From assembly GCA_020833205.1 (NCBI GenBank), contig JAJHQT010000061.1, positions 1 through 5,244 of the forward strand: DNA of 5,244 nucleotides. Reading direction: 5' to 3'. Origin of the DNA: Pyrobaculum sp. Lineage in GTDB: Archaea > Thermoproteota > Thermoprotei > Thermoproteales > Thermoproteaceae. Positions 1-4,832 of this stretch are shown here, in pieces. Within the stretch, counting starts at the first letter, position 1. Every line of letters starts with the position of its first letter. Position numbers and translations under genes: made by a program. The notes under the pieces were generated by a model that saw only the letters and a program-made list of their open reading frames with translations, made no database searches and was not told the DNA's origin.

Positions 1-1363
1 GAACTAGTGCGTATATGCCGCGCTGGTCGACGGAGAGGCACCTCTCTCCGCAGATCCTTATTGCCTTGCCCGTGGGCGTGGTCTCCAGCCAGAACTCTCC
101 GCCCTCCAGCGCCTCCAGCATCTTCTCAACGGACTCTACGCCTGCTTTCTCAAGCCGCTGGGCTATTGCCCTCAACGCGTCGAAGAGCCCGGAGCCCTGC
201 AAAGCCCTCAGCATCTCTAAGCCTCTCGACACCGCCTCCTCCGCCGTGATGTTCAGCCTTAGCGCCTTTATCCACTTCTCCGCCTCGCGCCTAAGCTCCT
301 CCTGTTTAGCTGGGTCGGTCAAGTAAGACTCCACCCCCTCTATATACGCCTTCCACATCTTCGCGAAGTCGCCTACCTTAGCGGCCGTCAAGACTCCGCG
401 TCTGGCTGAGGCGGCCAGGGCGTCATACTGGACGCCGCTTGTGCCTTTGACAGCCTCCAGCCGCCTCTTGACCTCCGCAACCACGGCCTCGGAGACGGCG
501 ACTACGCGGAGCTCCGGCTTGTTGCTGGTGAAGAACGACGCCGGAGCCACGTAGGCAGAGCCGGCTCTAGAAAGCCAAGCCTCAAGCTCCTCCGGGCTTT
601 TGGCCACTATCCACCTCTCCTTCGCTTCGCCGGCTTTCCCCGCCTCCACCTTCACCGGCTTGAAGTAGATGGTCCATCCCCGCGTCTTCGCGGCGCAGAC
701 GCCCTCGGCGCATATCCTCACGGCGCGGCCGGAGGAGTAGTCGGCATATCTCCCGCCTTTCACAGCCCCAAGCCACTTCTCAAGCTCCTTTACGGCGCTG
801 GCCACCGCCGCCTTAACCTCCTCCCTCTCCAGCCCCGCCAGCCACCTCTCCACCTCAGCCAACACGCCGCCGCCCGGCACAAGCGTCGGCAACTTGCCCA
901 ACGCTTCCTCAGCCAGCCGAAGCGCCTCGGCAACCTTTCTCTCATCCACCTTAACGCCAGCCGCCACAAACGGCGCAGAAGCGGCGTAAGTCAGCTTCTC
1001 CATCTCCACCAAGCCCCACAGATTCAACGCAACCGACAGTGCGATCACTCCAGCCGCCACGGCGGCCATGAGGAAGAGGTATGCCTTGTGCTCGTCGATC
1101 CAAGCCAACACCCTCGCGACGGCTTCAACAAACAGTTCCACGAGGCGCTGGACAGTTATCTTGACATGTTCAAATACATCCTTCGCCGCCTCATACAGCG
1201 CCTTGGCGGCTCTCTGGACGTACTGCGCCGCCTCCCTAAACCGGCCCACCTCTGCCAAGGCCACGGCTGAGGCCATAGACGAAACCACAGCCTCTGAGTA
1301 GAGGCCGCTGTATACAGAATACAACGCCGCTACTGAGGCGGCTTCTCTGCGTCTAAGCCACAC
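1..1363 (-). CDS. PaRep2b-like protein, N-terminal part (cut by the left edge)
   Basis: The minus frame is open from 1363 down to base 2 without stop or frameshift, about 454 codons, and runs off the window. I recognise it as PaRep2b, a Pyrobaculum paralogous repeat family of unknown function; many members are said to be broken, but this part is intact. Near the N-terminus are WLRRREAAS and ALYSVYSGLYSEAVVSS, typical of the family. Residues about 95-117 (YLFLMAAVAAGVIALSVAL) form one membrane helix; the rest is rich in Ala, Glu, Arg and Leu helices. A motif is duplicated: RAVRICAEGVC (bases 662-757) and KAIRICGERC (bases 2-103), each with a Cys pair. The start is uncertain: GTG 1363 is chosen because the AT-rich promoter lies just upstream, but TTG 1396 is in frame, after an in-frame TAA further upstream. 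If full-length relatives have more upstream of HEVWLRR, this copy is 5'-truncated. Confidence 0.85.
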   Translation of the reverse strand, partial: MWLRRREAASVAALYSVYSGLYSEAVVSSMASAVALAEVGRFREAAQYVQRAAKALYEAAKDVFEHVKITVQRLVELFVEAVARVLAWIDEHKAYLFLMAAVAAGVIALSVALNLWGLVEMEKLTYAASAPFVAAGVKVDERKVAEALRLAEEALGKLPTLVPGGGVLAEVERWLAGLEREEVKAAVASAVKELEKWLGAVKGGRYADYSSGRAVRICAEGVCAAKTRGWTIYFKPVKVEAGKAGEAKERWIVAKSPEELEAWLSRAGSAYVAPASFFTSNKPELRVVAVSEAVVAEVKRRLEAVKGTSGVQYDALAASARRGVLTAAKVGDFAKMWKAYIEGVESYLTDPAKQEELRREAEKWIKALRLNITAEEAVSRGLEMLRALQGSGLFDALRAIAQRLEKAGVESVEKMLEALEGGEFWLETTPTGKAIRICGERCLSVDQRGIYALV

Positions 1364-1375
1364 CTCATGCGCCAG

Positions 1376-1390
1376 TTTAAAAACAACTAT
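1376..1390. promoter_or_regulatory. AT-rich divergent promoter region between the PaRep2 genes
   Basis: TTTAAAAA at 1376-1383 and CTATACG at 1387-1393 lie between the two divergent PaRep2 genes. TTTAAA reads the same on both strands and could seat TBP for either gene. For the plus gene it is about 40 nt upstream of ATG 1420, implying a leader of about 15 nt; the second element at about 30 nt would give a nearly leaderless transcript. Inferred from spacing only. Confidence 0.45.
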
Positions 1391-1419
1391 ACGCAAAAGA
1401 AAACAGCTGAGAAGAGACG

Positions 1420-1851
1420 ATGGAGAGGCTTAGGGAGCCGCCTAAGCCTCCGCCCGACCCGGCGGAGGAGCTTCTGTGGGAGCAGCCTGAGCTGGAGGCC
1501 TTCGGCGTGGAGTGGGTTAGGAAGTGGCTTGTCCTTAGGGATAGGTTAATCGAAATCGCGAAAGTTATGCGCAGATTCCCGTGGATGGTTGAGGTGGTGA
1601 GACAGAGGTCGGTAGGCATCCTCCACCCCTACGCGGTGGAGGTGTATGTGGCAAAGGACGGGTCGGAGGCGTGTATTTCATTAAACCCGCCCAAGGCGTA
1701 TTGCGCACAGAACGGCTCGGTTAGGGAAGTCAAGCTGGAGCTGGAGTTCAGCCGATACGAGACACACGAAGACAAGATAGGAGAGGTGTGCCGCCCCAAG
1801 GGCCTGCTGGCATTCGCCGCGGCGGCGGGGGAATACGTAAGACTGCTCTAG
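1420..1851 (+). CDS. PaRep2a-like protein
   Basis: A complete 143-residue reading frame with ATG start and TAG stop. I recognise it as PaRep2a-like, the short Pyrobaculum paralogous family that occurs beside PaRep2b; its function is unknown. It has a Pro-rich N-terminus (REPPKPPPDPAEE, residues 5-17), then a charged, Trp-containing helical part (EWVRKWLVLRDRLIEIAKVM, 31-50) and a compact C-terminal part probably of beta strands, with VEVYVAKDG (73-81), Cys85, Cys95 and Cys124, and KLELEFSRYE (105-114). There is no signal peptide or membrane helix, so it is likely cytosolic. No ribosome-binding site is evident; the ATG is the first start after the AT-rich promoter. It diverges from the PaRep2b-like gene, so the two may share control. 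The frame is undisturbed, unlike decayed family members. Family confidence is good; function cannot be stated. Confidence 0.85.
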   Translation: MERLREPPKPPPDPAEELLWEQPELEAFGVEWVRKWLVLRDRLIEIAKVMRRFPWMVEVVRQRSVGILHPYAVEVYVAKDGSEACISLNPPKAYCAQNGSVREVKLELEFSRYETHEDKIGEVCRPKGLLAFAAAAGEYVRLL

Positions 1852-1865
1852 CCCCTTTTAAGTCG

Positions 1866-1880
1866 CTTGTGTTGTTTTTG
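1866..1880 (+). terminator. T-rich terminator after the PaRep2a-like gene
   Basis: A T-rich stretch (CTTGTGTTGTTTTTG) begins 15 bases after the stop codon. Archaeal RNA polymerase stops at T-rich tracts without needing a hairpin, and none is seen here. Plausible but weak. Confidence 0.35.
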
Positions 1881-2093
1881 TGTCTCGTGCAGAGCCCAAC
1901 TCTAGTGTAAATTTAGATAAATTTTTTCTCCGCTGGCTTAAGGCGCCTCTCTGTCGGCGTGTTACATATTTCGTGTTTTTGCCAAAGCTGGATGACCGGC
2001 GCGAGTGCAGAAGAAGGGTAGATAGATTGACTAAATTGACTATGAACGCCGTGGACTATGTAAGAATATAGAGAAGATGACGCGCATGATGAT

Positions 2094-2131
2094 AAAAAAG
2101 CGGCCCCCCGCAGATCTGCTCCTCCGCCGCT
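2094..2131 (-). terminator. GC hairpin and T6 run ending the tRNA fragment transcript
   Basis: On the minus strand AGCGGC (2131-2126) pairs perfectly with GCCGCT (2104-2099), and six T follow (2099-2094). The loop holds a perfect 10-base palindrome, GCAGATCTGC (2119-2110), and a G run. The hairpin's first strand uses bases of the tRNA D/anticodon region, so tRNA-like and terminator-like folds compete. The GC-rich tail could instead be the pairing arm of a split tRNA half. Confidence 0.45.
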
Positions 2132-2155
2132 CTAACCGGGCTGAGCTACGGCGGC
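2123..2155 (-). tRNA. 5' half of a tRNA gene (partial: acceptor strand, D-arm, start of anticodon stem)
   Basis: Reading down from 2155 the minus strand fits tRNA positions 1-31. The acceptor 5' strand GCCGCCG is followed by T8 and A9. D-stem GCTC pairs with GAGC around the loop AGCCCGGTTA, which has A14, the G18-G19 pair and A21. Then come position 26 G and GCGGA as the 5' strand of the anticodon stem. The normal loop (T33, anticodon) and the pairing TCCGC are absent; instead a GC-rich hairpin and T-run follow. No T-arm or CGGCGGC acceptor 3' strand is found downstream or elsewhere in the window. The GCCGCCG acceptor and GCGGA stem would suit a tRNA-Thr, but this is only a guess. It may be a truncated pseudo-tRNA, an integration scar, or the 5' half of a split, trans-spliced tRNA. 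The fragment can also self-pair: CCGCCG (2154-2149) with CGGCGG (2129-2124). Confidence 0.65.
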
Positions 2156-2176
2156 GATGCTCGGCGTTGTTGCCAG

Positions 2177-2185
2177 CCTTATATT
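2177..2185 (-). promoter_or_regulatory. TATA box for the tRNA 5' fragment
   Basis: On the minus strand AATATAAGG sits at 2185-2177, its centre about 27 nt before the first base of the tRNA fragment (2155). This is the normal archaeal spacing from TATA box to transcription start, so the fragment could be transcribed from its first nucleotide. Confidence 0.55.
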
Positions 2186-2374
2186 GCGTACTTAATAAAG
2201 TTTTCGCAACACGCCCATCAAAGGCTTTAGTTATATACTTTAACATATATGCGACGTAGAGACTGTTGATGTCGACGCTATATCCCGAGCTATGTATCTT
2301 TCGTGCTATTAATACAGTCACATGAGGAGGATTGGACTGATCTACGTCATGTCTAGCCCTCGTCGAAGCGGCCG

Positions 2375-2476
2375 AGACAGGCTCAGGCAAATGGATGCCC
2401 CTTTCAACTCAGGCCGTAGGAGGGGGGCTCTCAAGCCTGGGGAGTCTGAGGCCCCCCTGGCTGGGCCCCGCTGTCT
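2375..2476 (+). ncRNA. Possible structured non-coding RNA
   Basis: A GC-rich stretch whose ends pair: AGACAG (2375-2380) with CTGTCT (2471-2476). Inside are a small stem GGCA/TGCC (2386-2389/2396-2399) and a 7-bp stem GGGGGGC/GCCCCCC (2422-2428/2451-2457) with a 22-nt loop. CTCAAG (2430-2435) could alternatively pair with CTTGAG (2478-2483). A TATA-like TATTAATA at 2307-2314 could start an RNA near 2336, and a T-run follows at 2499-2503. The family is unknown to me; I considered RNase P RNA and SRP RNA but could not find their conserved sequences. The strand is chosen from the promoter position only. The pairing could be chance in GC-rich DNA. Confidence 0.25.
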
Positions 2477-2484
2477 ACTTGAGG

Positions 2485-2492
2485 TTTTAAAA
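2485..2492 (+). promoter_or_regulatory. TATA box of the phosphatase gene (leaderless)
   Basis: TTTTAAAA at 2485-2492 has its centre about 24 nt before GTG 2512, so transcription should start at or next to the start codon. GGCATTT occurs twice between the box and the start (2495-2501, 2505-2511), exactly 10 bases apart. Confidence 0.65.
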
Positions 2493-2511
2493 GTGGCATT
2501 TTTCGGCATTT

Positions 2512-3198
2512 GTGAATTGTAGGATCTTGGTGGTGGATCTGGACGGCACCCTCACCTTGAGCAGAAATACGTACGAGCTTTCTGTAGAGGCTCTTTTGGC
2601 TTTGCGTAGGGCGCGCGATGCGGGGCTTCGCGTGGTGTTGGCCACCGCCAACGGGCTGGACTTCGCCTTGGCCATCGCCAGGTATCTAGGTATAAGAGAT
2701 GTAATCGCCGAGAACGGCTGTCTCGTGTATCTAGATGGGGAGACGTACGAGCTGTGCTCCGGCGATATGGCCTCGGTGGATAAGGCTGTGTTGTCCACCG
2801 GCGCGGTGGCCCCTAGTCCGCAGAACAAGTGTAGGAAATACGACCTCGCCTACATCCCGCTTGTGGAGGACGCCTTGGAGAGAGTCGCGGCGGCTGTGGG
2901 AGGCAACTACGTGGTGCAGTCCAGCGGCTATGCGATACACGTGAGGCCAGCGGGGGCTGACAAAGGCGCCGCAGTTAGGTGGCTATGCGAAAAGCTTCAA
3001 GTGCCGTGTTTTCAGGTGGCGGCTGTGGGAGACAGCGACGTAGATGTGGGCATGCTGAGCGTGGCTTGGGGTATTGCGGTGGGCAACGCCACCGAGGCGG
3101 CTAAGAAGGCGGCCCGCGTTGTTGTGGAAGGGCCGAGCGGGGTTGGGTTTAGAGACGCCGTGGAGCTTATCCTCTCAGGCGGGGCCTGCACCCCTTAG
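2512..3198 (+). CDS. Phosphoglycolate phosphatase, archaeal HAD family
   Basis: A 228-residue cytosolic HAD-superfamily phosphatase of the archaeal phosphoglycolate phosphatase type, expected to split 2-phosphoglycolate into glycolate and phosphate with Mg2+. All four HAD motifs are present: DLDGT (nucleophile Asp9, acid Asp11), Thr45 in VVLATANG, Lys151 in the DKGAA segment, and GDSDVD (173-178) with Asp174 and Asp178 for metal; GNA at 191-193 is also typical. The C2-type cap lies between motifs II and III, about residues 75-150. The length matches the archaeal family (about 225-230). GTG 2512 is chosen because the TATA box places transcription start there, with DLDGT at the usual distance from the N-terminus. 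The gene stands alone on this strand, and its last 24 bases overlap the 3' end of the opposing gene. Substrate is inferred from family; related sugar-phosphate phosphatases share these motifs. Confidence 0.88.
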   Translation: MNCRILVVDLDGTLTLSRNTYELSVEALLALRRARDAGLRVVLATANGLDFALAIARYLGIRDVIAENGCLVYLDGETYELCSGDMASVDKAVLSTGAVAPSPQNKCRKYDLAYIPLVEDALERVAAAVGGNYVVQSSGYAIHVRPAGADKGAAVRWLCEKLQVPCFQVAAVGDSDVDVGMLSVAWGIAVGNATEAAKKAARVVVEGPSGVGFRDAVELILSGGACTP

Positions 3199-4017
3199 GA
3201 TATAGACGTCGAAGGGGCCGACCTCTTCTCTTTCCGCCTTCTTAAGCGTCTTCTCCTCGTCTATAGGCCGGGCCAGGCCCAGGGCGTCTAGGAGGGCTTC
3301 GTTTAAGAACAAAATTGCTGAGTCTCTCAGCTTTATGTAGTACACCTCTTGAGCCACTTCTTTTAGTATGTTTAGGTCTCCTCTTTGACACGCCACCGCC
3401 GCGTCGAACTTGCCGTATTTCTCCACCACAGCCTTTAGGTCGTGCAGCGGCAGGTTTTCGAAGGCGTAGAAGCTTGCTGCGGCTAATTCCTGCCCCAGCG
3501 GCGTCGGGGCCAGAGGGAGGAGCGACAGCCTGTCTAGCTCCAGAGCTACGAGATCCTCCCGCTCCTCGACGATTACCACATCTCTTCCTGCAATGGACAT
3601 AAGCTCAGAAGAGAAGCCGCAGGGGAACCAGCCCGCGACGAGGGTCAAGCCACCGTAGCGTAAAAGCTCTTGTACCACTACTATACGCATGTTTTGAAAG
3701 GCAGAGGTGTAGGCATAGAGAGCACGTTGGAGTTCTGTGCTGAGTCTAGGCACTCTCTTACCAGTTACGAGATGTGGAAACACCACTTGTTGAAAAAGTT
3801 CTGAGACGACCTCGGCCAGGGGAGATACGTCATGTGGCTTGGGGGGCTGTTGAACCTTTTTGTATTTGTCGCCTTTTCTCTGAAGAAGGCCTAGATCCGT
3901 GAGGAAGTCGAAGAGCGGTCTTAACCTGGGGCTTGGTTTTATTTCTTCGACCTCTGAAAGGAGGGCAACGAGAGGCGTGTGGGCAATTCCAGCGACGATG
4001 TCGTCGCGGGGTATCAT
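3175..4017 (-). CDS. Winged-helix plus Rossmann (methyltransferase-like) protein, function unknown
   Basis: 280 residues, last gene of a three-gene unit. Residues about 1-55 look like a winged-helix domain (helices at 15-22 and 30-46, then LLQRKGDKYKKV as a beta wing). Residues about 90-250 resemble a class I SAM-methyltransferase fold: strand and loop LTLVAGWFPCG (124-134) where motif I belongs, DVVIVEERED (146-155) as strand 2 with an acidic end, FDAAVAC (204-210) as strand 4, and VYILRG (271-276) as a last strand. The glycine-rich DxGxGxG signature is replaced by AGWFPCG, so SAM binding is doubtful; it may be a non-catalytic scaffold. No signal peptide or membrane helix. Its ATG overlaps the GTPase stop (ATGA), implying translational coupling and a related function, perhaps as GTPase regulator or effector. 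The fold is inferred from sequence pattern only. Confidence 0.75.
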   Translation of the reverse strand: MIPRDDIVAGIAHTPLVALLSEVEEIKPSPRLRPLFDFLTDLGLLQRKGDKYKKVQQPPKPHDVSPLAEVVSELFQQVVFPHLVTGKRVPRLSTELQRALYAYTSAFQNMRIVVVQELLRYGGLTLVAGWFPCGFSSELMSIAGRDVVIVEEREDLVALELDRLSLLPLAPTPLGQELAAASFYAFENLPLHDLKAVVEKYGKFDAAVACQRGDLNILKEVAQEVYYIKLRDSAILFLNEALLDALGLARPIDEEKTLKKAEREEVGPFDVYILRGAGPA

Positions 4018-4499
4018 ATGTTCTCCTCAATTGGTTTGAATAAAACTTCAATATTGTCTTTAAGCGCCGAGATGTAGTAGATCTTAGCCGCGCCGACGGC
4101 GTTTGCGATTTCGTCACCCTCTACGAAAAGCCCCAGCTCCTCTGCGAGGTCTCGTTTGTTGCCTATAAGGACCACTTTTCGATACGGCGTTATGCCCCTG
4201 TCCAGCAAGGCGCTGTGTAGCTCCGCAATTGCGTAGAGCGAAGATTGATCCGTCAAGTCATACATGTACATCATTAAATCCACGTAGAAGGTCCAGGCCT
4301 TGGCGAAGTTCCTAGCCACCTCAGTCGCCACCTGCCCCGGCACGTCTATAAAGTCCACCTCCTTATCTCTTAAGTACAGGCGGTATATGCCAGGCCTAAG
4401 CGTGGCCCTCGGCTTGAGGGAGAGGCCGAGCAGTCTAAACACGTAGGTGGTTTTCCCAACTCCCCCGACGCCTAGGACAGCCGCCGAGTACCGCCTCAC
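4014..4499 (-). CDS. Small Ras/Arf/MglA-like GTPase
   Basis: A 161-residue single-domain GTPase. G1 (P-loop) is GVGGVGKTT, residues 10-18, with Lys16 and Thr17 for phosphate and Mg2+. Thr33 is the likely G2 residue. G3 is DVPGQ (52-56): Asp52 and the catalytic-type Gln56 are kept, with Pro where Ras has Ala. G4 is NKRD (114-117), giving guanine specificity, and G5 is SAL (144-146). The length is that of a bare G domain, with no lipidation Cys at the C-terminus (ends EENI) and no membrane helix, so it is probably cytosolic. Archaeal members of this group have mostly unknown roles; bacterial MglA controls polarity with Roadblock partners. The GTG start at 4499 overlaps the stop of the preceding 48-residue gene (GTGA), and its own stop overlaps the next gene's start. 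It is the second gene of a three-gene unit. Confidence 0.9.
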   Translation of the reverse strand: MRRYSAAVLGVGGVGKTTYVFRLLGLSLKPRATLRPGIYRLYLRDKEVDFIDVPGQVATEVARNFAKAWTFYVDLMMYMYDLTDQSSLYAIAELHSALLDRGITPYRKVVLIGNKRDLAEELGLFVEGDEIANAVGAAKIYYISALKDNIEVLFKPIEENI

Positions 4500-4642
4500 G
4501 GCGCTACCTGAAGTAGTTTTTCAATCCTAGCCTCAAGTTCGGCGAGTTCTCTCCTCGCGTTTTTTAACCTCTTACAAAGCTCCCAACTGGGCTCCCCAAA
4601 GATACATCTCAGGGTTTCAACGTCTATCTTTGCAACTGACAC
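4496..4642 (-). CDS. Small coiled-coil protein (48 residues), first gene of the GTPase unit
   Basis: A GTG-started frame of 48 codons ending in TGA at 4498-4496, which overlaps the GTPase GTG start by four bases. Residues about 1-23 hold KIDVETLRCIFGEPSWELC with two Cys (13 and 23). Residues 24-45 (KRLKNARRELAELEARIEKL) form a clear charged amphipathic helix with heptad-like Leu/Ile spacing, probably a dimerising coiled coil. GTG 4642 is preferred because an in-frame TAA lies just upstream (TAA TAC GTG) and a TATA box sits about 26 nt before it, the arrangement for a leaderless transcript. It overlaps the end of the preceding membrane-protein gene by 26 bases in another frame. I know no family for it; position suggests a partner of the GTPase. 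The start, overlap and promoter make it likely real despite its size. Confidence 0.65.
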   Translation of the reverse strand: MSVAKIDVETLRCIFGEPSWELCKRLKNARRELAELEARIEKLLQVAP

Positions 4643-4832
4643 GTATTAATAAAAGAGCTGTGGTATATATAAACAGCCCGTAGAGGAGAATTGCGATTAT
4701 TAACGTAACGTCTCCTACGGCGATGCCCGCAAAGATTCTTCTTTTCATAATAGGCAGAAGAGCCGCGGCCGCCGCAAAAAGTGCGGTTAAAACGGCATAG
4801 GAGGACAACAGGAGGAGGAGAGCCTTCTTCAT
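4617..4832 (-). CDS. Small two-helix membrane protein, unknown function
   Basis: 71 residues with two hydrophobic segments: residues about 4-28 (LLLLLSSYAVLTALFAAAAALL) and about 40-63 (GDVTLIIAILLYGLFIYTTALLLI), split by a basic loop MKRRIF and ending in a basic tail CKDRR. The MKK start followed by Leu resembles a signal anchor, so the protein is probably an integral membrane protein with two passes. Its ATG overlaps the stop of the upstream glycosyltransferase-like gene (ATGA), so the two are probably translated together, and it may be a subunit or accessory of that membrane enzyme. The 3' end carries the promoter and start of the next unit. I do not recognise a family. Confidence 0.65.
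   Translation of the reverse strand: MKKALLLLLSSYAVLTALFAAAAALLPIMKRRIFAGIAVGDVTLIIAILLYGLFIYTTALLLIRVSCKDRR
4664..4673 (-). promoter_or_regulatory. TATA box for the 48-residue protein/GTPase unit
   Basis: On the minus strand TTTATATATA at 4673-4664 is centred about 26 nt before GTG 4642, fitting a leaderless transcript. It lies inside the 3' part of the membrane-protein gene, so the three-gene unit can be expressed separately from the genes upstream. Confidence 0.6.

Larger units (their letters stand above)
1852..2511. other. Intergenic region with a tRNA fragment and a possible structured RNA
   Basis: 660 bases between the PaRep2a-like gene and the phosphatase gene. Frames present do not look like conserved proteins: the longest (minus, 2040-2390) runs through the tRNA fragment. 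A 63-codon plus frame (GTG 1880 to 2071) has a TTTTAA element about 21 nt upstream, but I see no recognisable domain and do not call it. From about 2160 to 2320 the DNA is AT-rich with several TATA-like runs; 2370-2480 is strikingly GC-rich. Elements I can support are listed separately: a minus tRNA 5' half with promoter and terminator (2094-2185), a possible plus RNA (2375-2476) and the phosphatase promoter. Nothing definite is seen in 1890-2090. Confidence 0.6.

Noticed and set aside
582..776. 64-codon minus-strand frame inside the PaRep2b region
   Set aside because: Out-of-frame shadow of the continuous PaRep2b-like frame.
1880..2071. 63-codon plus-strand frame starting with GTG
   Set aside because: No recognisable domain, the promoter spacing is short, and the region is otherwise non-coding; kept only as a remark in the intergenic entry.
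2087..2093. Perfect C box-like ATGATGA
   Set aside because: No D or D' box at the needed distance on that strand.
2322..2376. C/D box guide RNA (ATGAGGA, CTGA)
   Set aside because: C box has a mismatch, C' and D boxes are poor, and the guide spacing is wrong.
2040..2390. 116-codon minus-strand frame
   Set aside because: It runs through the tRNA fragment, its promoter and its terminator hairpin, and has no protein-like motifs.
2322..2522. 66-codon plus-strand frame
   Set aside because: It covers the GC-rich structured segment and runs through the phosphatase promoter into its start; the TATA-like element is too close to its ATG.
3847..3860. GGTTCAA on the minus strand, as a possible tRNA 3' half T-loop
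   Set aside because: It lies within the coding frame of the methyltransferase-like gene and no acceptor 3' strand follows.
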